From NCBI GenBank assembly GCA_025352685.1, contig JANXSN010000007.1, positions 1 to 64,000 on the forward strand: DNA of 64,000 nucleotides. The letters are read 5' to 3'. The notes beneath the pieces are model-generated. The model was not told the origin of the DNA and searched no databases. It worked only from the letters and a program-made list of their open reading frames with translations. Each line of letters begins with the position of its first letter. Position 1 is the stretch's first letter. The DNA is from Sphingomonadales bacterium (GTDB lineage: Bacteria > Pseudomonadota > Alphaproteobacteria > Sphingomonadales > Sphingomonadaceae). Below, one piece after another: positions 27,694 to 37,933 of this stretch. Both the position numbers and the translations under genes were made by a program.

Positions 27694-29211
27694 ATGCAGA
27701 CCGTGCGCGCACTTTTCTTGCTGGCCGCGATCGTCGCGCTTCCCCTCGCGGGGTGGCTACCCGAAAATCAGCCCCGGTTTCGGTGGATTCCAGTCGGCGC
27801 CATCGCTCTCTGGTTCAGTGTAATTTGTCTTAGAGTCGGTTTTACGCGCCCCGATACAACGCTTGGCTCGGCGCGGTTTGGATCGTGCGCCGATGTGAAG
27901 GCATTGGTTCACAACGACGGTGATCTTCTGATCGGGCGATCGCTCCGCACCGGAGAGTTACTGCGCTACGATGGGACGGCCCATCTGCTCACACTCGCAC
28001 CGACGCGTTCGGGCAAGGGGATTGGCACCATCATTCCCAACCTGCTGATGGCGAACCGATCGATTGTCTGCATCGATCCAAAGGGAGAAAACGCCCGCAT
28101 AGCGCTACGGTGGCGCGCGGGCTTCGGGCCCATTCATTGCCTCGACCCGTTCGGCATCTGCGGACAGACAACGGCGCGCTACAATCCGCTCAACCGACTG
28201 AACGCCGACACCCTCGATCTCGCCGAAGACGCAATGACACTCGCCGAGGCCTTGGTGATCGATGAGAACGAAAGCGACGCCCACTGGAACGAGGAAGCCA
28301 AAGCGCTGATATCGGGAATAATATTATACGTCGTCTGCCACGATGATCCCGAACACAGAACGCTAACCAGCGTTCGGGATTATCTGACGCTGGCCTCCGA
28401 CGATTTTGCCGCGCTGCTGAAGGTGATGCAAGCAAGCGAGGCGGCAAATGGGTTGATCGCGCGCGCCGCTAACCGATACCTCAGCAAATCCCACCGCGAA
28501 GCCGCCAGCGTGCTATCGGGCGCGCAGCGGCATACTCATTTTCTCGACAGCCCGCGCATCGCGCACGTCGTAAGCAGGTCCGATTTTGCCTTTGCCGAGC
28601 TGAAGGGCGGTGTGGCAACGGTGTTCTTGATCCTGCCCGTCGATAGGCTGGATACCTATGCTCGCTGGCTACGCTTGCTGATAGCGCAGGCCACCAACGA
28701 GATGGCCCGTTCATCGATCAAGCCTGTGCGCCCGGTGCTGTTTCTGCTTGATGAATTCGCAGCGCTGGGACGGCTGCAACCCATTGAGCGCGCCATGGGT
28801 CTCATGGCGGGCTATGGCCTACAGCTCTGGCCGATATTGCAGGACATCCACCAGCTGCGAAGCCTTTATGGAGCCAGCGCAGGAACGTTTCTGTCGAATG
28901 CCGGAGTCCTGCAAGCCTTCGGCGTCAACGACTACGACACAGCAGATATGCTGTCGAAAACGATCGGACGCGCGACCGTCGCCTACAGCACGACAGCGAG
29001 GAGTAAAAAGGATGAAATGCTTGGGAAACGAGGCGGCACGATCAGCACGACCCAGCACATCGCCGCCCGCAATCTAATGGATCCCAACGAGATCATGAAA
29101 CTGGCACCCGACTCGCTTCTGTTGATGCGGGTCGGCGAAAACCCACTGATCGTCAGGAAGCTGCAATATTATCGCGACAAGGAGTTTGCGGGGCGGTTCG
29201 ACGAACGGTGA
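27694..29211 (+). CDS. traG: VirD4/TraG-type coupling protein (T4CP)
   Basis: 505 aa. Two N-terminal membrane helices (about 5-21 and 31-49) are followed by the cytoplasmic ATPase. Walker A is APTRSGKGI (102-110), followed by GTIIPNLL; IDPKGENA follows; Walker B is LFLLDEFAALGR with Asp353-Glu354. LQPIERAMGLMAGYGLQLWP and a C-terminal LMDPNEIMKLAPD are typical of VirD4-type proteins. The coupling protein links the relaxosome to a type IV secretion channel. Unlike TraA, its ATPase motifs are intact, but no channel genes are here. It is shorter than many TraG proteins, mainly at the C-terminus. Confidence 0.92.
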   Translation: MQTVRALFLLAAIVALPLAGWLPENQPRFRWIPVGAIALWFSVICLRVGFTRPDTTLGSARFGSCADVKALVHNDGDLLIGRSLRTGELLRYDGTAHLLTLAPTRSGKGIGTIIPNLLMANRSIVCIDPKGENARIALRWRAGFGPIHCLDPFGICGQTTARYNPLNRLNADTLDLAEDAMTLAEALVIDENESDAHWNEEAKALISGIILYVVCHDDPEHRTLTSVRDYLTLASDDFAALLKVMQASEAANGLIARAANRYLSKSHREAASVLSGAQRHTHFLDSPRIAHVVSRSDFAFAELKGGVATVFLILPVDRLDTYARWLRLLIAQATNEMARSSIKPVRPVLFLLDEFAALGRLQPIERAMGLMAGYGLQLWPILQDIHQLRSLYGASAGTFLSNAGVLQAFGVNDYDTADMLSKTIGRATVAYSTTARSKKDEMLGKRGGTISTTQHIAARNLMDPNEIMKLAPDSLLLMRVGENPLIVRKLQYYRDKEFAGRFDER

Positions 29212-29248
29212 TCCCGATGCCTGGATCGGCAAACGTCGAGGCCTCTTT

Positions 29249-29872
29249 TCAGCCGTAGCGATACCGCCATTCAAGTAACGGGTAGGCGAGCAGCAGTCCC
29301 GTCACAAAGCCGCCCACATGCGCTGCGGTCGCAATAGGCGTTGCCGAACCTCCCGTCACGAACCCCATCCCCCATTGCAACACGACCCAGGCTGCAGCGA
29401 GCCAGACAGCGCGCACAACGACGCCCGAAAACGGCCCAATCCGTTTCACCTGACCCCGTCCGAACATCAGCGCATAGGCACCAATCACAGCAGAAATTGC
29501 GCCGCTGGCGCCGATCATGGGCGTCGTCGATCCAGGATCGACGAGAAACTGCCCGAGCGCTGCGCCATAAGCTCCAATGACATAGAGGATTATCAACCGC
29601 AGGCCGCCGAGCACGCCTTCGACCTGCCGCCCGCAGTAGACGAGCATCAGAAGATTGAATCCCAAGTGAAGCAACCCGCCATGGAGCAACGTGGCGGTTA
29701 GCGGCGTCAGCCAGAACGGCACAGCGTTAAACGGGACCATGGTAGTCAGGCGAACGGGCATGAACCCTGCCTGCAAGGCTATGTGTGGGCCGGCGAGCCC
29801 CTGCGCCAGAAATGCAGCCGCGGTGAGTGCTGTGATCCCCGCCGTCGCTCGCACGGGGCGGTTTTGCGCCAT
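29249..29872 (-). CDS. Rhomboid-family intramembrane serine protease
   Basis: 207 aa with ATG at 29872, next to the greA stop; an earlier Met at 29908 would lie inside greA and is rejected. Six or so hydrophobic helices. The rhomboid catalytic pair is Ser123 in IGASGAIS and His185 in AAHVGGFVTG, and the HGGLLHLGFN motif (64-73) is the conserved oxyanion-helix signature. The enzyme cleaves transmembrane substrates within the inner membrane; its substrate is unknown. It is probably translated from the greA transcript, and it marks the right chromosomal flank of the tra remnant. Confidence 0.93.
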   Translation of the reverse strand: MAQNRPVRATAGITALTAAAFLAQGLAGPHIALQAGFMPVRLTTMVPFNAVPFWLTPLTATLLHGGLLHLGFNLLMLVYCGRQVEGVLGGLRLIILYVIGAYGAALGQFLVDPGSTTPMIGASGAISAVIGAYALMFGRGQVKRIGPFSGVVVRAVWLAAAWVVLQWGMGFVTGGSATPIATAAHVGGFVTGLLLAYPLLEWRYRYG

Positions 29873-29874
29873 GA

Positions 29875-30351
29875 TCAGATAAACTCGATCTTCGACACCG
29901 AATAACAACGGTCGCCAGCAGGCACAGACACCTCAATATCGTCGCCTGCCTTGCGCCCGATCAGCGCACGTCCAAGAGGCGAATTGTATGAAATACGCCC
30001 GGCTTTCGCATCGGCCTCCGTCTCGCCAACAATCTGATATTTGATTGGCTTGTTGTCGTCGTCGAGAAGCATCACCGTCGCGCCGAACACGATCTTGTCA
30101 CCCGAAAGCTCTTTTGGATCGATGATTGTGGCGCGGCTGAGCTTTGACTCGATATCGACGATCATTGCCTCGATCTGGCCCTGACGCTCCTTGGCTGCAT
30201 GATATTCGGCGTTTTCCGAGAGATCACCGTGGGCGCGCGCCTCCTCGATCGCGTCGATCACGTCGGGGCGCTCGGCTTTGAGCAGCACCAGTTGATCGTT
30301 GAGCATCCGCTGCCCCTCAACCAGCATCGGCATCTTTTCGACCGTAGCCAT
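29875..30351 (-). CDS. greA: Transcription elongation factor GreA
   Basis: 158 aa, normal length. The N-terminal coiled coil (about 1-75) carries the acidic tip in [20 protein letters not shown], which reaches into RNA polymerase to trigger cleavage of backtracked transcripts. The C-terminal FKBP-like domain includes [20 protein letters not shown] and [14 protein letters not shown]. It follows carB by 87 bp on the same strand, the common carA-carB-greA order of alphaproteobacteria. Confidence 0.97.
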   Translation of the reverse strand: MATVEKMPMLVEGQRMLNDQLVLLKAERPDVIDAIEEARAHGDLSENAEYHAAKERQGQIEAMIVDIESKLSRATIIDPKELSGDKIVFGATVMLLDDDNKPIKYQIVGETEADAKAGRISYNSPLGRALIGRKAGDDIEVSVPAGDRCYSVSKIEFI

Positions 30352-30438
30352 CCTAAAACCCCTTAATCAAAATCCCGGCGAAGTCCTCTCGTGGTCCCGG
30401 CAATGCACCGGAACCTGTCCTTGTCGCATCTGTCGGGA

Positions 30439-33400
30439 TCAGCTTGCGAGCCGGATATGATAAGACTGCAAGGGGCGGACTTCAAGGTCACTGTTCCGCA
30501 ACGCAGCAATCGCCTGGGCCGCCGCCACCGAGGCAGACGCTGTCGTGAATTGAGGAACCTTGTTCATCAAAGCCGACCGACGGATGCTTTCGCTGTCCTT
30601 CAGAGATTGCCAACCTTCGGTGGTGTTGAAGATCAGCGCAATGTCCCCATCGACAACGCGGTCGACGATGTGCGGCCGCCCTTGCGCAACTTTATTCACC
30701 CGCTCGACGGTGACCCCCTCGCCTTCGAGATAACGCGCAGTTCCGTCGGTCGCAGTGATCACGAAACCCAGGGCCGCCAGCTGGCGTACCGCGGGCAGAA
30801 CGACCGGCTTGTCGGTATCCTTGACCGATACGAACAGCTTGCCCGTTTGCGGCAGTATCGTCCCCGCGCCCAACTGCGCCTTGGCGAACGCGAGAGAAAA
30901 ATCGCTATCGATCCCCATTACTTCACCTGTACTCTTCATTTCAGGCGACAAGACGGGATCGACACCTGGAAAGCGGGCGAACGGGAACACCGCTTCCTTG
31001 ACCGCAATGTGGGGGATGTCGAAATCGATCTTTGGCAGGTCGGCAAGCATTTCTCCCGCCATGACACGCGCTGCGATCTTGGCGATCGGCGCTCCGATGG
31101 CTTTGGCGACAAACGGCACTGTTCGCGACGCACGAGGATTGACCTCGATGATGTAAACGTGACCGTCCTTGACCGCGAACTGTACATTCATCAGCCCGCG
31201 CACCGAAAGCGCGGTCGCCAAGACTTCGGCCTGCCGCGCGATCTCGGCGACAATCTCGGGGGCAAGGCTGTAGGGTGGCAACGAACACGCGCTGTCGCCC
31301 GAGTGGACGCCCGCTTCCTCGATATGTTGGAGAATTCCTGCGACCACCACCTGCTCGCCGTCGGCTATCGCATCGACATCGACCTCGACCGCATCGCGCA
31401 GATAGCTGTCGATGAGCACCGGCGCATCGCCCGACACCTGGACGGCGGTGGCAATGTAGTGCTCGAGCTGCGCCTCGGTATCGACGATTTCCATGGCGCG
31501 CCCGCCCAGCACAAAACTGGGCCGCATGAGCACGGGATAGCCGATGCGTGATGCCACGGCCACGGCCTCGTCACGGCTGCGTGCAATGCCATTATCGGGC
31601 TGCTTCAACCCCAGTCGCGTGACGAGTGCGGCGAATTGCTCGCGGTCCTCGGCCAGATCGATGGCTTTGGGACTTGTACCAAGGATCGGGATACCCGCTT
31701 GCTCGAGCGCCTTGGCGAGGTTGAGCGGCGTCTGTCCGCCGAACTGGACGATTACGCCCTTCAACGTCCCATTTTTCTGCTCGACGTGCAGAATTTCGAG
31801 CACGTCCTCAACGGTTAGTGGCTCGAAATACAAACGATCGGATGTGTCATAATCGGTCGACACCGTTTCCGGGTTGCAGTTGACCATGATTGTCTCGTAG
31901 CCGGCGTCAGCCAGTGCGAAACAGGCATGACAACAGCAGTAATCAAACTCGATTCCCTGGCCGATCCGATTCGGACCACCTCCTAGAATGACGATCTTCT
32001 CCCGATCAGAGGGCGCCGCCTCGCATTCGGGCACACCAAAGCTTGGCGCTTCGTAGGACGAATACATATACGGCGTCGGGGCGGCGAATTCCGCGGCACA
32101 CGTGTCGATCCGCTTGAAGACGGGTCGTACGCCCAGCCGGTGGCGCAGCGCACGTACGTCGTCCTCTGTGACACCTCCGGTCATCGCGACGAGCGTTTCA
32201 CGGATCAAACCCGATCCTCGAGCCAATGCGTTGTCCATCCCCCCGCGCAGATTCATCGATTTCAATGACAGATAGGCGAGCCGCTTGTCACTAAAACCCA
32301 TCGCCTTCAGGCGTCGCATCGCTTCGGCATCCTGCGGCAAGCCGTCCCGACAGACGCCCTCTTCCGCCGCGACGATTTCGGCCAAGCGGTCGAGGAACCA
32401 GGGATCAAATTTCGACACGGAATGAATTTCCGCGACGCTGAGCCCCTCGCGCAACGCCTGTGCCGCCACCAGAAGCCGGTCTGGCGTGGCACGGCTCAAT
32501 GCCGCAAAGATTTCATCCTTCGGCGCGCCAACGAGCTCTTCGATATTATTGAAGCCTGACAGACCGGTCTCAAGCCCGCGTAACGCCTTCTGCAACGATT
32601 CGTGAATGTTGCGACCGATCGCCATGACCTCGCCGACAGACTTCATCGCTGTCGAGAGCAACGGTTCAGCCCCCTTGAACTTTTCGAATGCAAAGCGCGG
32701 GATCTTGGTCACGACGTAATCGATCGTCGGCTCGAACGACGCCGGCGTGGCGCCGGTGATGTCGTTCATGATTTCATCGAGCGTGTAACCGACGGCCAAA
32801 AGAGCGGCCACCTTTGCAATCGGGAACCCGGTTGCCTTCGACGCCAGCGCCGAGGACCGTGACACGCGCGGATTCATCTCGATAACGATCAGGCGACCGT
32901 CGACGGGATTCACCGCGAATTGAACGTTCGATCCGCCGGTTTCCACGCCAATCTCGCGCAGGCAAGCAATGCTTGCGTTGCGCATGATCTGAAATTCCTT
33001 GTCGGTAAGCGTGAGCGCGGGCGCCACGGTGATTGAATCGCCGGTATGGACGCCCATCGGGTCGATATTCTCGATCGAGCAAATGATGATGGCGTTGTCG
33101 TTCTTGTCCCGAACGACCTCCATCTCGTATTCCTTCCAACCCAGGAGGGATTCCTCGATCAGCACTTCGGTGGTCGGCGACGCATCGAGACCGCCGCGCA
33201 CGATCTCCTCGAATTCAGCCCGGTTGTAAGCGATGCCCCCTCCGGTACCGCCCATTGTGAAAGAGGGGCGGATAACCGCCGGCAAGCCCGTGCGCTCGAC
33301 GATGGCAAGGGCTTGCTCAAAGCTGCGCGCAATGCCCGACCGCGCGGACTCGAGCCCGATCTTGGTCATCGCCTCACGGAACTTCATCCGATCCTCGGCC

Positions 33401-33774
33401 TTGTCGATGGCCTCTGCATCCGCGCCGATCATCTCGACGCCATATTTCTCCAGGGTGCCGTCGTTAAAGAGCGCGAGCGCCGTGTTCAGCGCGGTCTGCC
33501 CGCCCATCGTTGGCAGGACGGCATCGGGACGCTCCTTTTCGATAATCTTGGCGACGATCTCCGGGGTAATCGGTTCGATATAGGTTGCGTCGGCGAGTTC
33601 GGGATCGGTCATGATCGTAGCCGGGTTCGAATTGACCAACACAATCCGATAGCCCTCGGCTTTCAGCGCCTTGACCGCCTGCGTACCGGAATAGTCAAAC
33701 TCGCACGCTTGCCCGATGATGATAGGACCAGCGCCAATGATCAGAATGGAATTAATGTCTGCGCGTCGAGGCAT
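30439..33774 (-). CDS. carB: Carbamoyl-phosphate synthase large subunit
   Basis: 1111 aa. CarB makes carbamoyl phosphate for pyrimidines and arginine from bicarbonate, ATP and ammonia tunnelled from CarA. Two ATP-grasp halves are visible: the first starts [20 protein letters not shown]-like near residue 10 with [13 protein letters not shown], the second begins [20 protein letters not shown] near 600 with [13 protein letters not shown]. The C-terminal MGS-like regulatory domain (about 960-1080) binds allosteric effectors and includes [19 protein letters not shown]. Its ATG shares one base with the stop of a small ORF that connects it to carA. Confidence 0.98.
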   Translation of the reverse strand: MPRRADINSILIIGAGPIIIGQACEFDYSGTQAVKALKAEGYRIVLVNSNPATIMTDPELADATYIEPITPEIVAKIIEKERPDAVLPTMGGQTALNTALALFNDGTLEKYGVEMIGADAEAIDKAEDRMKFREAMTKIGLESARSGIARSFEQALAIVERTGLPAVIRPSFTMGGTGGGIAYNRAEFEEIVRGGLDASPTTEVLIEESLLGWKEYEMEVVRDKNDNAIIICSIENIDPMGVHTGDSITVAPALTLTDKEFQIMRNASIACLREIGVETGGSNVQFAVNPVDGRLIVIEMNPRVSRSSALASKATGFPIAKVAALLAVGYTLDEIMNDITGATPASFEPTIDYVVTKIPRFAFEKFKGAEPLLSTAMKSVGEVMAIGRNIHESLQKALRGLETGLSGFNNIEELVGAPKDEIFAALSRATPDRLLVAAQALREGLSVAEIHSVSKFDPWFLDRLAEIVAAEEGVCRDGLPQDAEAMRRLKAMGFSDKRLAYLSLKSMNLRGGMDNALARGSGLIRETLVAMTGGVTEDDVRALRHRLGVRPVFKRIDTCAAEFAAPTPYMYSSYEAPSFGVPECEAAPSDREKIVILGGGPNRIGQGIEFDYCCCHACFALADAGYETIMVNCNPETVSTDYDTSDRLYFEPLTVEDVLEILHVEQKNGTLKGVIVQFGGQTPLNLAKALEQAGIPILGTSPKAIDLAEDREQFAALVTRLGLKQPDNGIARSRDEAVAVASRIGYPVLMRPSFVLGGRAMEIVDTEAQLEHYIATAVQVSGDAPVLIDSYLRDAVEVDVDAIADGEQVVVAGILQHIEEAGVHSGDSACSLPPYSLAPEIVAEIARQAEVLATALSVRGLMNVQFAVKDGHVYIIEVNPRASRTVPFVAKAIGAPIAKIAARVMAGEMLADLPKIDFDIPHIAVKEAVFPFARFPGVDPVLSPEMKSTGEVMGIDSDFSLAFAKAQLGAGTILPQTGKLFVSVKDTDKPVVLPAVRQLAALGFVITATDGTARYLEGEGVTVERVNKVAQGRPHIVDRVVDGDIALIFNTTEGWQSLKDSESIRRSALMNKVPQFTTASASVAAAQAIAALRNSDLEVRPLQSYHIRLAS

Positions 33775-33944
33775 TAGAGCTTACTCACATGGGACGGGGC
33801 GGTGAACGGAAGCGGAACAAGACCACCGATATGCGTCCCCCATGTCCGCTGGTACGGCGTCGCATCAGGCAACGCGCACGCCGCGAACACAACGGCCGCG
33901 TGATATCCACGTGCTGGCGGGGCGAGCGCAATTTCGGTGCTCAC
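33774..33944 (-). CDS. Unrecognised 56-aa small ORF bridging carA and carB
   Basis: Minus-strand GTG at 33942-33944 overlaps the carA stop (GTGA, 4 nt inclusive), and its TAA at 33774-33776 shares one base with the carB ATG (TAATG). The 56-residue frame contains [20 protein letters not shown] and ends PSHVSKL. It is partly hydrophobic, with no signal peptide or membrane helix of full length and no known motif. By my count, 37 of 56 third codon positions are G or C, compatible with coding. No strong ribosome site is visible, so it may depend on ribosomes ending carA. It could be a true small protein, or only a translated spacer maintaining carA-carB coupling. Confidence 0.5.
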   Translation of the reverse strand: MSTEIALAPPARGYHAAVVFAACALPDATPYQRTWGTHIGGLVPLPFTAPSHVSKL

Positions 33945-35089
33945 GTGCCCATTTCTTTCACGAACCGCTCGAAAAGATAGTGGCTGTCCTGGGGCCCCGG
34001 ACTGGCTTCGGGGTGGTACTGGACACTGAATGCTGACGTATCGGTGAGTTCGAAGCCGCAATTGCTCCCATCGAACAGGCTGACATGAGTTTCACGCGCG
34101 TTGGCGGGCAGGCTGTCGCGTTCGACAGCGAAGCCGTGGTTCATGCTCGTGATTTCAACGCGACCGTCGCTCAGGCGCTTCACCGGGTGGTTCGCTCCAC
34201 GGTGGCCCTGGTGCATCTTCGCGGTGCGCGCACCGACAGCGAGTCCGAGTAACTGATGGCCCAGACAAATACCGAACAAGGGCTTACCCGTGCCCAGCCA
34301 TTTGCGGATCACCGGCACCGCATATTCGCCGGTCGCTGCCGGGTCGCCGGGCCCGTTCGACAGGAACAGGCCATCGGGCTCAAGCGCCACAATGTCGTCG
34401 AAGCTTGCGGTCGCGGGGACCACGGTCACTTGAGAACCTGCATCGACAAGATTTCGCAGAATGTTGTGTTTCAGTCCGTAATCGACGGCAACAACTCGAG
34501 GCCCGGATTTGCGCTGCGCTAAATCTCGGTAACCGTGCCTCAGTGTCCACAGCCCTTCGTCCCACTGATATGTCTGCAGCGTGGTGACCTGCTTGGCGAG
34601 ATCGTTACCCTCCAATCCTGTCCAGTCACGCGCCAATGCTACGAGCTCATCAACGTCGAACTGGCCATCCGATCGGTGCGCGATCACCGCGTTCGGGGGA
34701 CCGAGTTCGCGAATCCTGCGTGTTAGTGCGCGCGTATCGACGCCAGCAAGGCCGATGCGCCCATTGAGCTTCATCCATGCATCAAATCCGCCTGTGGACC
34801 GCCAGTTCGACGGCGCGGTCACGTCTTCACGAACAATACAGCCCACAGCATGCGGGTTGATTGCCTCGATATCCTCCGGGTTCACGCCAACATTGCCGAT
34901 ATGCGGGAAGGTGAACGCGATGATTTGCGCGGCGTAAGAAGGATCGGTCATCACTTCCTGATAGCCGGTCATCGCAGTGTTGAAGCACGCTTCGCCTGCT
35001 GCCACGCCCTGCGCCCCGAAACCATGTCCACGAATGGCAGTGCCATCGGCAAGGACGAGGATGCCAGTGGCGCGCGAAGTGTCAGCCAT
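33941..35089 (-). CDS. carA: Carbamoyl-phosphate synthase small subunit
   Basis: 382 aa. CarA hydrolyses glutamine and passes ammonia to CarB. The N-terminal domain (about 1-150) includes FNTAMTGYQEVMTDPSYAAQ. The class I glutamine amidotransferase domain follows (about 190-380), with the nucleophile Cys in FGICLGHQLLGL and the His-x-Glu pair in QYHPEASPGPQD. It heads the minus-strand carA-small ORF-carB-greA-rhomboid run. The 99-bp divergent gap to the yqeY gene must contain its promoter; I saw no clear attenuator there. Confidence 0.98.
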   Translation of the reverse strand: MADTSRATGILVLADGTAIRGHGFGAQGVAAGEACFNTAMTGYQEVMTDPSYAAQIIAFTFPHIGNVGVNPEDIEAINPHAVGCIVREDVTAPSNWRSTGGFDAWMKLNGRIGLAGVDTRALTRRIRELGPPNAVIAHRSDGQFDVDELVALARDWTGLEGNDLAKQVTTLQTYQWDEGLWTLRHGYRDLAQRKSGPRVVAVDYGLKHNILRNLVDAGSQVTVVPATASFDDIVALEPDGLFLSNGPGDPAATGEYAVPVIRKWLGTGKPLFGICLGHQLLGLAVGARTAKMHQGHRGANHPVKRLSDGRVEITSMNHGFAVERDSLPANARETHVSLFDGSNCGFELTDTSAFSVQYHPEASPGPQDSHYLFERFVKEMGT

Positions 35090-35188
35090 GCGGAAAAATC
35101 TCCGTGGTTAGGGTGTCGCGTCGATGTCGCTAAGCGTCGTTCGCTAGTGCCGCATTGCCCGCGGGTCAACCGCTGGTATAGGTCAGGC

Positions 35189-35641
35189 ATGATCAGAGAA
35201 GAAATTCAGGCGGCTCAGACCGCGTCCATGAAGGCCGGCGACAAGGAAACGCTTGCGACCGTCCGTCTCATGATGTCGGCAATCAAGAACCGCGACATCG
35301 AAATGCGCACCGGCAAAGGCCCGGCCGACGATGACACCGTCATCGTCGAAGTCCTACAAAAAATGGTCAAGCAACGCCGCGAATCGATTCAGATGTTCAC
35401 CGACGGCGGGCGGCAGGAACTGGCCGACAAGGAAGCGGCCGAAGTCGGGGTCATCGAGCGCTTCCTGCCTGCGCAGTTAAGCGAAGCAGAAACACTGCTC
35501 GCCATCGAAGCGATCAAGGCTGAACTAAGTGTAACGGGGCTCAAAGACATGGGGCGCGTCATGGCTGCGCTCAAGGAACGGCATGCCAGCCAGCTCGACA
35601 TGAGCAAAGCAAGCACACTGGTGAAGGCAGCGCTCCTGTAG
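35189..35641 (+). CDS. GatB/YqeY domain-containing protein
   Basis: 150 aa with ATG at 35189. The segments IQAAQTASMKAGDKETLATV, LMMSAIKNRDIEM, ERFLPAQLSE and GLKDMGRVMAALKERHA are characteristic of YqeY, a stand-alone helical domain also found at the C-terminus of the amidotransferase subunit GatB, where it contacts tRNA. YqeY may influence tRNA-linked amidation, but its role is unproven. It is divergent from carA, an arrangement frequent in alphaproteobacteria, and convergent with lolD across 62 bp holding an imperfect hairpin. Confidence 0.93.
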   Translation: MIREEIQAAQTASMKAGDKETLATVRLMMSAIKNRDIEMRTGKGPADDDTVIVEVLQKMVKQRRESIQMFTDGGRQELADKEAAEVGVIERFLPAQLSEAETLLAIEAIKAELSVTGLKDMGRVMAALKERHASQLDMSKASTLVKAALL

Positions 35642-35703
35642 CGCGATCCCGCGACAGCACAGCTGTGACGATGTCGGGGATTTGATCGCTCGGTCGGGCG
35701 ACG

Positions 35704-36378
35704 TCAGACGCCCAGCCGCCCCTCGTGCAGCCGCACCACACGATCCATCTTGGCCGCGAGCCTCTCGTTATGGGTTGCAACCAGGGCTGCCGCGCCTTCT
35801 CCACGAACGAGCCGCAGAAATTCAGCCAGCACCACGTCAGCGGTTGCCTCATCGAGGTTGCCGGTCGGCTCATCCGCCAGAATAAGCGCAGGTGCATTGG
35901 CCAGCGCACGGGCCACGGCGACGCGCTGTTGCTCACCGCCCGACAGCTGCGATGGCTTGTGCGTCAGGCGCTGCGACAGCCCGAGCGCACCAAGCAAGCT
36001 TTCTGCCCGCGCCTCGCCATCTTCGCGCGGTTTACCCGCGATCAGCTGCGGCAAGACAACATTCTCCGCCGCGCTGAAGTCCGGGAGCAAATGGTGGAAC
36101 TGATAAACGAACCCGATTGCATCGCGCCGCAATCGCGTCCGTCCGTCATTGTCGAGCCGAGCGGCTTGCTCGCCCGCAATCTCGATCGATCCCTCGAACC
36201 CACCTTCCAGGAGCCCGACCGCTTGGAGGAGTGTCGATTTTCCTGACCCGGACGGCCCCAGCAGCGCGACGATTTCACCCGGTCCGACGCGCAGGTCGAC
36301 GCCGCGCAGGACCTCGATAACCGCGCCGCCCTGCTTGAAGCTGCGCGTAAGACCCGTGACCGACAGGACGTCATTCAT
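35704..36378 (-). CDS. lolD: Lipoprotein-releasing ABC transporter ATPase LolD
   Basis: 224 aa, standard length. ABC motifs: Walker [16 protein letters not shown]-loop region [17 protein letters not shown], signature [16 protein letters not shown] and Walker [14 protein letters not shown], with the H-loop in VATHNERLA. The [14 protein letters not shown] segment matches the LolD consensus. With the permease it powers detachment of outer-membrane lipoproteins from the inner membrane to LolA. Its ATG lies inside the 3' end of the permease gene (8-nt overlap). Confidence 0.96.
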   Translation of the reverse strand: MNDVLSVTGLTRSFKQGGAVIEVLRGVDLRVGPGEIVALLGPSGSGKSTLLQAVGLLEGGFEGSIEIAGEQAARLDNDGRTRLRRDAIGFVYQFHHLLPDFSAAENVVLPQLIAGKPREDGEARAESLLGALGLSQRLTHKPSQLSGGEQQRVAVARALANAPALILADEPTGNLDEATADVVLAEFLRLVRGEGAAALVATHNERLAAKMDRVVRLHEGRLGV

Positions 36379-37615
36379 ACCGCAACACCTGCACCGGGTC
36401 GGTCCCGGCGGCTTTCAACGCAGGATAGAGTGTGGCCAGAAAGCTGAACAAGAGCGCCATAACGGTGATGGCAACGACCTCCATCGGGTCGGTTTTTGAC
36501 GGCAGCTCGGTCAAGAACCTTATCGAGGGGTCCCACAGGTTCTGCCCAGTCACCAACTGGACGAAATTGACGACATTCTGGCGGAAGAACAGAAAGACAA
36601 AGCCGAGAGACAGCCCCGCAATCGTTCCAACGGCGCCGATGCTCGTTCCAACCACAACGAATATCTTGACCAGCGACGCCCGCGTCGCCCCCATCGTCCG
36701 CAAAATGGCGATGTCGCGGGTCTTGGCGCGCACCAGCATGATGAGCGACGAGAGGATGTTGAACACCGCAACCAAGATGATGATCGATAACACAACGAAC
36801 ATCGCGACCCGCTCGACTGCCAGGGCCTCGAATAACGCGGCATTCATCTGGCGCCAGTCAGTAAGGACCGCAGTGTCGCCGATTTTTTCGGATAGCGGCC
36901 GCAGGATGCGCTGCACATCGTCGGCGTCCGTCGTCTGGATTTCAACCATCCCGACCTGATCGCCAAGCAACAATAACTGCTGGGCATCGGGAATGGGCAT
37001 CATGATGAAAGCCTTGTCGTAATCGTAAAGCCCGATTTCGAAGATCGCGGCGACGCGGTAGCCGACGATGCGCGGCACACTGCCGAACGGCGTGGTCTGC
37101 CCGTCGGGCGAAATCAGGCTGATCGTACTGCCGACCTGAGCGCCGAGCATTTCAGCAAGCCGCGAGCCGATGGCGATGTTGCCGCTGCCTACCGAAACGT
37201 CGGACATTTTGCCGGCTTTCACTTCGAAGGTCTTGTTGGTTTGCATATCCTCGAGCCGCTCGCCGCGGACCAGCACCCCTTCGACCCTTCCGTTAAAAGT
37301 CGCCATCAGCGGCTGCTCGATTAGCGGTGTCGCCGAGACCACGCCGGGCGTCTTGCGCGCCGCCGCGACAATCTCACGCCAGCTCGCCAGCCGCCCGTTA
37401 TAGCCCTGCACGACCGCATGGCCGTTCAGCCCGATCGTTTTATCGAAGAGTTCGGCACGAAACCCGTTCATCACGCTCATCACGACCACGAGTGCGGCGA
37501 CGCCGAGCATGACGGCCACGAGGCTTATCGAGGCAACGATCGCGATGAAGGCCTCGCTGCGGCCGGGCAGCAGATAACGCCGCGCGATCATCGTTTCATA
37601 TGAGCTAAGCAGCAT
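36371..37615 (-). CDS. lolC: Lipoprotein-releasing ABC transporter permease LolC/LolE
   Basis: 414 aa from ATG 37615 ([19 protein letters not shown]); an upstream Met at 37654 adds 13 non-conserved residues. One N-terminal helix (about 23-50, [21 protein letters not shown], followed by [10 protein letters not shown]) precedes a large periplasmic domain. Three C-terminal helices follow, within [20 protein letters not shown] and beyond, each part of the FtsX/MacB permease fold. [12 protein letters not shown] is the coupling-helix motif. Alphaproteobacteria often have a single permease that may homodimerise, commonly named LolF or LolC/E. It is paired with lolD. Confidence 0.94.
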   Translation of the reverse strand: MLLSSYETMIARRYLLPGRSEAFIAIVASISLVAVMLGVAALVVVMSVMNGFRAELFDKTIGLNGHAVVQGYNGRLASWREIVAAARKTPGVVSATPLIEQPLMATFNGRVEGVLVRGERLEDMQTNKTFEVKAGKMSDVSVGSGNIAIGSRLAEMLGAQVGSTISLISPDGQTTPFGSVPRIVGYRVAAIFEIGLYDYDKAFIMMPIPDAQQLLLLGDQVGMVEIQTTDADDVQRILRPLSEKIGDTAVLTDWRQMNAALFEALAVERVAMFVVLSIIILVAVFNILSSLIMLVRAKTRDIAILRTMGATRASLVKIFVVVGTSIGAVGTIAGLSLGFVFLFFRQNVVNFVQLVTGQNLWDPSIRFLTELPSKTDPMEVVAITVMALLFSFLATLYPALKAAGTDPVQVLRYE

Positions 37616-37933
37616 GTCGAGATTGCGATTAGGGGGCGCCACGGAGATAGGCAACCGTTGTCCCGCCCCTGTCCCGCTTGCGCGACAGTGTTGCGCGATT
37701 CACACACGCATCACCCAATCGACACAGTCAGTGCCGCAGACCAGTGACAAGGGCTCCAGTGCCCCCTAGCCTCGACACTCTGGCACGACGGACAATGGCC
37801 GCGGTTCAGGGATGTTTCGGCTCCGCACGCCTATTGGCAAGCGCGTTGAGCTTGAACAAAACAGTCAAGGGGGCTGACGAGCAATCGTCACGCGGGTGCC
37901 CGGGTCGCTATAGCGACCCGGGCATTCGGCGTT
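37616..37933. other. Intergenic region between lolC and chrA
   Basis: 318 bp with no supported gene. It contains the upstream promoter region of lolC, no recognised RNA, and near its right end the palindrome described at 37897-37924. Short plus-strand open frames here show no family features. Confidence 0.5.
37897..37924 (-). terminator. 28-bp perfect palindrome after chrA
   Basis: TGCCCGGGTCGC, then TATA, then the exact reverse complement GCGACCCGGGCA. It begins 9 bp beyond the chrA stop in transcription direction. The 12-bp stem and 4-nt loop are typical of an intrinsic terminator, though no T-run follows. Confidence 0.65.

Larger units (their letters stand above)
24407..29211. mobile_element. 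Remnant of a Ti-type (MOBQ) mobilization module
   Basis: A TraA-type relaxase on minus faces TraC, TraD and a VirD4-type coupling protein on plus, the standard layout around a Ti-type oriT. No integrase, trb/virB secretion genes, replication or partition genes are present, and the flanks (DUF4170 and rhomboid/greA) are chromosomal. The 175-bp gap 26930-27104 would be the oriT position, but I could not recognise a nic site. Boundaries are set at the outermost tra genes; no flanking direct repeats were found by eye. The relaxase-helicase has altered ATPase motifs, consistent with decay. Confidence 0.7.

Noticed and set aside
30391-31551. 386-codon plus-strand open frame across the 3' part of carB
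   Set aside because: Antisense to conserved carB coding sequence; Arg/His/Asp-rich translation with no motif.
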